DNA of 64,000 nt, taken from Toxorhynchites rutilus septentrionalis. Its lineage: Eukaryota; Arthropoda; Insecta; Diptera; Culicidae. Both the position numbers and the translations under genes were made by a program. Location: the NCBI RefSeq assembly GCF_029784135.1, contig NC_073745.1, positions 114,876,716 to 114,940,715 on the forward strand, read 5' to 3'. A model generated the notes under the pieces. The model saw only the letters and a program-made list of their open reading frames with translations. It made no database searches and was not told the origin of the DNA. Positions 58,321 through 64,000 of this stretch are shown here, piece after piece (position 1 is the stretch's first letter; every line of letters begins with the position of its first letter).

Positions 58321-58689
58321 CTCAGAAATTCTAGGTGGCATTCAGTGGCGTAGTGTAGTGGTGAGGGGTGGTTCGCAGGGGGTGTCCGTCCCGGGTGTCA
58401 ACTTAGAGGGTCAAGCTACACCACTAGTGGCATTAAATAGAAAAATGAATGGAAATGCCTTGAAATTATGTGTACGGGGGTTTTCGAAGGTGCTGAATCT
58501 ATTTTTGAGTCATTTTGGTTATTAACCCCATGGGTAGGGGGAGGGGGTAAAATTTGAAATTTCCAGATAAACACGTGTTGGGTGTCTAAATATATGTTTT
58601 CAAACTTCCTGAACACGTTTTCAATATTAATTTTACTTAAAACCCAAAAGGGGAGCAGGGGGAAGGGCCGAAATTACAAAAATAATTTT

Positions 58690-58930
58690 CAAAAGTATAA
58701 TTTTCTAGCTGTTTCTGAAGATTCTCATTGATATTTCGATGAATAATTGACTAAACTGTATAAAAAAAGTTTGTAAATATGTTCCAGGAGTTTCGTAATA
58801 AGTGTACCTACTATAGTAATAGTCGGTGTCACATGGAAAAAGTGTTAATAGTATTCACATAATACTTCAATGATAGTTTTTAAATAAGACTATGCCTCTA
58901 AATTTTGTTTATTCCTCTTTTTCCAGGTAC
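58690..58930 (+). mobile_element. Fragment of the pogo/Tigger-like element (second copy)
   Basis: Collinear with 32030-32270: it shares tgaagattctcaytgatatt, tttcgtaataaRtgtaccta, and gtcacatggaaaaaRtgtta. Only the end region is present. Confidence 0.7.
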
Positions 58931-59541
58931 ACCCAAACTACACCCAAACCAGCGTTGGCAGAACACATATCTTCTTTGGCAGAAAAGATGCCATTTCCTG
59001 TGCATGAGAGTCAAATGCGCAAATAATTAGCTATTTTAAAAGCTTAAAAATGGTTTGTATGTATGCGAGCAGACATCTCGTTCTGTTTTCTTTTCTCTTT
59101 TCATTTGGGATTGAGCAAAACAAAAGTCCTTACGATCGAACCAAGGCCGGCTGGAATGCAAAGTTACTTCACACGACCACGCTATCTATATAGCTACCAG
59201 CGCTATTATAAAGGAGCGTGATAATATTACACCTCATCATTAAATGAAGTTGGAAGGTGTTTTCTAAGATGATAAAGAAGAACATGAACGAGAATATATC
59301 TTTCTCTGTCTGTGCCGTGTATTTGGCAAACTATACGAAAAGCTTTCATATGCTTTCATTTAAATGTGTCTCCTGTTTCGCTCCCTCATATTGGCTCTAG
59401 CATATATATTATACAAATTACATACATGTATTGGGGAGTAGAACATTTTATGTTTCAGCTCAAATAATGTAATAAATCGGGATGCCAGAACATGTGCTAA
59501 AAATTAACTTTGGGTGTAGGCTCAGGTAGTGACACTCAACA
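58931..59541. other. Gene-free stretch
   Basis: No ORF or repeat recognised. Confidence 0.4.
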
Positions 59542-59550
59542 ACTGTACAC

Positions 59551-60043
59551 TTTTTTTTTATCCCATTTATTTATTTAAGGCTCATTAGCATTTTAGCTGT
59601 AACAGAGCCGAATTTTAATCGTGTACATGTCACATGGTTATCATATCTATAATTAGCACATTACACAGTTGCCATTCGCCAGTATTCCTTCTATACCATT
59701 ACATATGGAACATTCACACAGTAGGCATTTAGGCGTAAGAGTATTCTTTATGTTCTTCCATTATCCAGTTGGACCACCGGACAGCGGAGACAGTTCAGAC
59801 AGCTTGATCATTGTTGAGTTATTTATAGAACAGTAGCCCGATTTGTCTGGCTGAGCAGAGCAGTTGTATGGATGAATCGATCTTATTTCGACCGTGGATC
59901 GATCTCCATCGCTGATGATTGTTGCGTGGACGTAGTTATTCTGTAACAACACAAAGATGGTCAATGAGGGCCCTGAGTTTTGAACTCACGATCGATCGCT
60001 TACTAAGCGAACGCGCAACCAATGTGGCTACGAAGGCCCCCTT
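59551..60043 (-). mobile_element. Full-length tRNA-derived SINE (about 493 bp)
   Basis: A perfect 9-bp target duplication ACTGTACAC occurs at 59542-59550 and 60044-60052. On the minus strand the head is GGGGCCTTCGTAGCCACATT (A box) and GTGAGTTCAAAACTCAGGGC (B box); the tail is TTAAATAAATAAATGGGAT plus A9. The 60-codon frame inside (59761-59964) starts after a chance acceptor-like site; I consider it part of the SINE, not an exon. Confidence 0.9.
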
Positions 60044-60052
60044 ACTGTACAC

Positions 60053-60628
60053 ATTAAATGAACCTAAAAATAACAGAAAATGCGCTACTCCCCAATACTT
60101 GTATATCATTTGTACACTGCGTTTTATAACTATGAAGCCACTCAATTTTACTGAGTTTCCAGAAATATCTAAGAAGTCGGTTGAATTAAAGTATATAGTG
60201 TAGAATACAATAACTATCTTCATTCATAAGACTGACCATTTGAACTTTATTGTTGTGTTCAGGCGCGAAACATTAAAAAAAACTAAAATTCCAGTGTTAC
60301 ATAACTATAGAACCAGATTGAGACACTCTCACTTCTTTACAAAAATAACGTCAATTTAACATGAAACACAATAAGTTTCTAATTCGTAGGTCATTTTTAG
60401 TTCTCAAGCAGTTTAAATAACCTATTCAGGATGGTTTCGACCGAACTGCGTCATGTTGTAGTACGTATCTCCTTCTACGCAGAGGATACTGCTCATTTAA
60501 GCTCTTCAAATCACTCATACTGCTTGTAAGCTGCATCTACTATACGTACGATTACTCCTCATAGGTACGTGATAAGGTTTCGATTTGGTAAACAGGCTGA
60601 CAAGTCCAGAATCTGAAGTCCGTATTCA
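60053..60628. other. Gene-free stretch
   Basis: AT-rich, nothing recognised. Confidence 0.4.
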
Positions 60629-60632
60629 TTAA

Positions 60633-60867
60633 CACGTTAAGTCCCGACCGAAATAGGGCACCTACAATGAACTTTCCGTCAGGCTCGTGTCGGTTCCAGC
60701 AAATCGATGGGGGGACTTTTCTAAATATCATTTTGTAACTTTGTTGTTGCCGTTCCCAATGCCGGCACTCTCCGAAAGAAAAGTTCACTGTCGGTCCGGT
60801 GAGATCGGCGCGAAAAAAATGAAAAATTCAGTGTCAGTCCCTAGGGACCGACGCGGGGCTTAACGTG
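60633..60867. mobile_element. TTAA-flanked MITE, complete copy (235 bp)
   Basis: The ends CACGTTAAGTCCCGACCGA and, read inward from the right, CACGTTAAGCCCCGCGTCGG are flanked by TTAA (60629-60632, 60868-60871). Related copies are at 18414-18600 and 38536-38813. Confidence 0.8.
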
Positions 60868-60879
60868 TTAAACCATTCA

Positions 60880-61360
60880 TTGAACGAATAGTAGATGCAG
60901 TGATGGTTTGGAAGGGCCGTATTCAGGCGTGGGAAGCTCTACTGGTGTATATCGAGAAAAACGTGAAAATCCCGAGACCGAGATTCTGGATAAGGTTGTG
61001 GCACTTCGGGACCTCTACGGGAAGGATCATTAGGTCATTCAAAAGGACGGCGCACCGGCCCACACGGCGAATATCATGGTGTCGGCAAAATTTGACTGAT
61101 TTTCTCGATAAGACTTTATGCCCCGTAGCTTCCCGGACCTTAATCTCCTGGACTTTTATATATGGTCGTACATGCTGGCCAAGCAGAACGAACTATATGT
61201 GTTTACTATACATACTATGGACCAATGAAAAAACTATTTTCAAGATCTGGGACGAGATGCCGATGGACCAGATGCGTGCCGCGTGCGATTCTTTCGAGAA
61301 ACGTCAAATCTCGTCATACAGCTCAAAGGAGGGTGCTCCCAACTAATATGTCGTAAAGGT
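60880..61360 (+). pseudogene. Tc1/mariner transposase fragment (DD41D-like)
   Basis: The plus strand in mixed frames reads LVYIEKNVKI, VIQKDGAPAHTANIMV (second Asp), RSFPDLNLLDFYIWSYMLAK (third Asp) and GPDACRVRFFRETSNLVIQL. The motifs match the mariner relatives with long D-D spacing. The N-terminal part is missing here; a fragment with a fitting start lies at 58261. Confidence 0.65.
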
Positions 61361-61849
61361 TCTCAATAAACATTAACTCAATAAAAAAATGACGCAGAAA
61401 AGAATATCTAGTATTTTTATTTTCTTAACAAATTTTTAAAGTGACCTGTACTGTATATTGGTATTTCGCCAAATCCGGCCAAAACTTCACGAAACCCCAG
61501 TGGGACCTAGTGAATGACAATACATGTTATTTGAGGCATTTTAGAATTTTCAGGATTTGATGTTTATATTGTTGGTTGTGATGAAAGTCGGAGTCTTCTG
61601 GCTGCAGATTCCGTGCCCATCATCAGCTCACTGACAAACTTGTTCGGAAAAACAAATTTCTCATTTCTTGGGAACATCTCTGCGAGCTCTGGTTGCATAA
61701 AACTTCTGTCATAAGAATGCATCCATTGAATTTGATCAGCACCTGGTCACAGAGCCTTCGGGTCGCGTTTTTGCCGCAATGTTTCACTTTACGGTCCTAT
61801 TTGGTTTCTAATTAGCCCGATACAACAGGCTATTGAAATCACCAATCGG
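61361..61849. other. Gene-free stretch
   Basis: No recognisable feature. Confidence 0.4.
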
Positions 61850-61886
61850 TATATAAGCGAGCGCCGCTCGTAGACCCACTCAGTTA
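61850..61886 (+). promoter_or_regulatory. TATA box plus initiator core promoter
   Basis: TATATAAG at 61850-61857 and TCAGTT at 61880-61885 are 30 bp apart, the canonical insect spacing. The sequence between is GC-rich (gcgagcgccgctcg). The style and the nearby H3 pseudogene suggest an old histone promoter. Only a 46-codon ORF (61886-62026) follows, with its ATG right at the initiator, so no functional gene is evident. Confidence 0.5.
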
Positions 61887-62149
61887 TGATTGAACAGCGA
61901 TTGGAGCATGTTGTCGCTGTTGTTGTGAAGCTAATTTCGTTTATCATAAAAGCGCTGATGAACGGTGTTACCAAGAGCCTGTTTGTACACCTTAGGCCAG
62001 AAGGGAATCCATCAGGAGGAGAGTGATGCCACGGTTCCGCTTGAAACATCGGAGCAGCCGCCACACACACACATACACGCGCGGAACTCTCGTTGCTATC
62101 ATCGTTGCTGAAAAATAATCTACCAGTTCCCCTGGGAATTGAAAAATAC

Positions 62150-62470
62150 ATTCATGCGAAAGAGTTTATTTTAATGTTTTCTATCCATACAAAACTGCAA
62201 CCAAATACATTTGGTTTTGTGATTTTTCAATCAATCGCAATTGACAGGAAAGCTTCTATTATTTATCCCCATCAGTAGATAATTTTCGTATCCACTATTG
62301 GATGCATAACATGAAAAACGGAAAAATTTTCACATCGCCAAAATCATGTAATTTTCGAGTAATTATTTGCTTCCTACTCATATAATGCTGCGACCAAATA
62401 CATTTCGTTTTGGATTTTTCAATCAAGTGCAATCAAAGTAAGACAACGTCTTTCGGCAATTTATTAGAGG
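62150..62470. repeat. Two imperfect copies of a ~100-bp repeat
   Basis: The block gcRaccaaatacattTSgtttt..atttttcaatcaaktgcaat occurs at about 62205-62245 and 62390-62425. Confidence 0.5.
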
Positions 62471-62507
62471 TGCAATAAATCTTGAGGAATTCCCGCTCTA
62501 CGCACAA

Positions 62508-62942
62508 ATGAGAAATGTGTGTTGTGAGAAAGGATTAGCGAACGCAAAAACGACAAACGGGAGAAAGAGATTTTTGGAGGTTGAAGAAAATTGGCAGAAA
62601 ACATCTTCATTTTATCTTTCGAATAATGTGATTCATACCACTTCGTTTTGCCAGAAAGAGATTATTAATGATCAAAGGAGGAATCGAGTCCTCCGAGGAA
62701 ATTACCCAGCGCAAATTAGAGTCGACTATCGATTGCGGCATTCGTACACAAATAATTTCATAATGCAGTTTCATCAAAGTGATTTCTTCGATATGGGGAA
62801 ATATTCACTACATAATGTCATGTATTTCATATTCTTCATTATCAAATCCATATCCATGGCTCTTATCGGTATCGAATTATCATTGACACCACGATTTTCG
62901 CTGAATGCTCATTTCAGTTCGGTCTGCAAAAAACTTTTCTGA
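62508..62942 (+). other. 144-codon ORF of unknown nature
   Basis: An open frame with a hydrophobic stretch (VMYFIFFIIKSISMALIGI) near its end. It has no recognisable domain and lies inside the decayed histone region; probably fortuitous. Confidence 0.25.
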
Positions 62943-62963
62943 ACTCTTATCCATCAAATTTGG

Positions 62964-62979
62964 AGCCCTGAAAAGAGCC
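62964..62979 (-). terminator. Histone mRNA 3' stem-loop
   Basis: On the minus strand GGCTCTTTTCAGGGCT lies just after the H3 pseudogene. It differs by one base from the near-invariant metazoan histone stem-loop, and a purine-rich stretch follows about 20 nt further on, as for the U7-binding element. Confidence 0.8.
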
Positions 62980-62991
62980 GTTGATTATATG

Positions 62992-63300
62992 CTAAGCTAA
63001 TATAGCACGCTCTCCACGGATACGATGGGCCAGCTGGATGTCCTTGGGCATGATGTGCATGGATAGCACACAAATTGGTATCTTCGAATAGGCCTCCTGC
63101 AGTGTCACAACCGCGGAACTTTGGAAGCGCAAGTCGGTTTTGAAGCCCTGAGCAATTCCACGAATCAAATGCTGCAAAGGTAGATTGCGGATCAGCAATT
63201 CGGTCGACTTCTGATAGCGACGAATTTCACGCTAAGTTCCCGGTCGATAGCGATGTGGTCACACTTCCCGCAGCTGCTGCATTTATCCGAGCTGCTCACG
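62992..63300 (-). pseudogene. Histone H3 pseudogene
   Basis: The minus strand reads PHRYRPGT, a stop, [36 protein letters not shown], then (after an internal loss of the region between EA and the last helix) [17 protein letters not shown] and a short run-off before TAG. Several stops and a ~40-bp deletion are present, and the N-terminal tail is mostly gone. The retained 3' stem-loop and downstream purines favour a DNA-level copy of a histone gene rather than a retrocopy. Confidence 0.92.
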
Positions 63301-63441
63301 GTGCGAGAGTAGAGTAAGAAATGAACGAAAGCAAAGGAAGCATCATATTATAAACCATAAAAGTACAAAATGTAAACACCACCCTCTTTATTATATTCGT
63401 AGCTTAGCCTGAGAGAGAAACGAATAACATCGAAGTAAGTA
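63301..63441. other. Short gene-free stretch
   Basis: Nothing recognised. Confidence 0.4.
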
Positions 63442-63443
63442 TA

Positions 63444-63684
63444 CAGTAATGCATTTGAATCCGGACACTTTGCGTTACATTTAATATCATACCGCAGCCA
63501 CAACATTTTGTGCATGTTGAATTAATACGATTGATAAGTAACTATCAAGTAACTATCAGTAGCTATATTAGTAACTATTAATCGCATAAATTCAACATGG
63601 AAAAAATGTTATGGCTGTGATATGATATTGAATGTAATGCAAAGTGTCCGGATTAAAAAGCGTCTGGATTCAAAAACATTACTG
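63444..63684. mobile_element. Tc1/mariner-type MITE with ~100-bp inverted repeats (241 bp)
   Basis: The ends CAGTAATG...TTGAATCC are flanked by TA (63442-63443, 63685-63686). The inverted arms share CCGGACACTTTGCRTTACAT and CATGTTGAATT. There is no coding capacity. Confidence 0.85.
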
Positions 63685-63686
63685 TA

Positions 63687-64000
63687 AAAGAGAGTTAGCT
63701 CGACTGAAAATTTTTCAGTTCGGCCTGCAAAAACGAAATTAATTGGAAGAGTACAGCATAATGCATAGACGTGAGTATGAGCTTCCCCATCTCACATTCC
63801 AATAAGATTAATGGGTTTCCAAGAGGGCGCGCTACATACGGATACGAATGATTTCAATAACCTGTTTTCGATCTATTATTAAGCTATTGAAACAATTTTT
63901 CAAGTCAATAGAAAGCAATCATATAACTCTTGGACACAAATTTCTTTTGTATGAAATTTGTATGAAATGATCCGAAGCAGAATGAATCACGCTTAAAGAA
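63687..64000. other. Gene-free right edge
   Basis: AT-rich; a short block with cagttcggcctgcaaaaa resembles 62916-62934. Confidence 0.4.

Noticed and set aside
59761..59964. Coding exon with an acceptor site
   Set aside because: It lies wholly within a SINE bounded by 9-bp target duplications.
61886..62026. 46-codon gene downstream of the TATA/Inr
   Set aside because: The ATG lies at the initiator with no leader, and the peptide resembles nothing; the promoter looks orphaned.

Overview
The window looks like a repeat-rich stretch of a dipteran insect chromosome, most probably a mosquito. The reasons are spliceosomal introns with GT/AG borders, AT-rich non-coding DNA, tRNA-derived SINEs with target-site duplications, Tc1-like elements of the mosquito ITmD37E type, a copia LTR element whose primer site resembles that of Drosophila copia, and Dong/R4-type non-LTR retrotransposons. 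The species call is inference. Nothing here is prokaryotic or viral in layout.

Left part (1-14.6 kb): four Dong/R4-clade retrotransposon copies lie on the plus strand, each ending in a TAA-rich tail. Copy A (1-2945, entering from the left edge) has an uninterrupted ORF with reverse transcriptase, CCHC knuckle and a restriction-like endonuclease. Copies B1, B2 and B3 (2951-7112, 7115-9872, 11003-14642) belong to a second subfamily. They are nearly identical to each other, and all share one 13-nt deletion that splits the ORF, besides private mutations. A, B1 and B2 stand head to tail with only TAA tails between them.

Middle part (15-30 kb): the only convincing host protein gene is on the minus strand. 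It is a small cell-surface protein with two immunoglobulin domains. Four exons (29892-30229, 15933-16104, 15679-15790, 15202-15466) join in phase through GT/AG introns. The 13.8-kb intron between the first two holds a piggyBac-like MITE, a decayed pseudogene, a ~730-bp GGAAAC hexamer satellite, a Harbinger-like element, two Tc1-like elements with IR/DR ends (one broken by a SINE), and a long foldback element carrying another SINE.

Right part (30-64 kb): almost entirely mobile DNA. It contains a 4.1-kb pogo/Tigger-like transposon with an intron-containing transposase (31924-36033); an internally deleted mariner; TTAA-flanked MITEs; a hAT fragment; a pogo-type non-autonomous element; a foldback element with a flank-including palindrome; a minisatellite-bearing repeat; a defective copia (46613-50785); a mariner with intact ends but a broken gene (51442-52723); several further mariner fragments; a full-length SINE; and a decayed histone locus with a histone H3 pseudogene, its 3' stem-loop and a TATA/Inr core promoter.

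Apart from the Ig gene, no set of genes works together as a pathway. The biology on show is retrotransposon self-targeting, possible trans-mobilisation, and nested transposition inside one host intron and its upstream flank. I found no clearly new defence or metabolic system.
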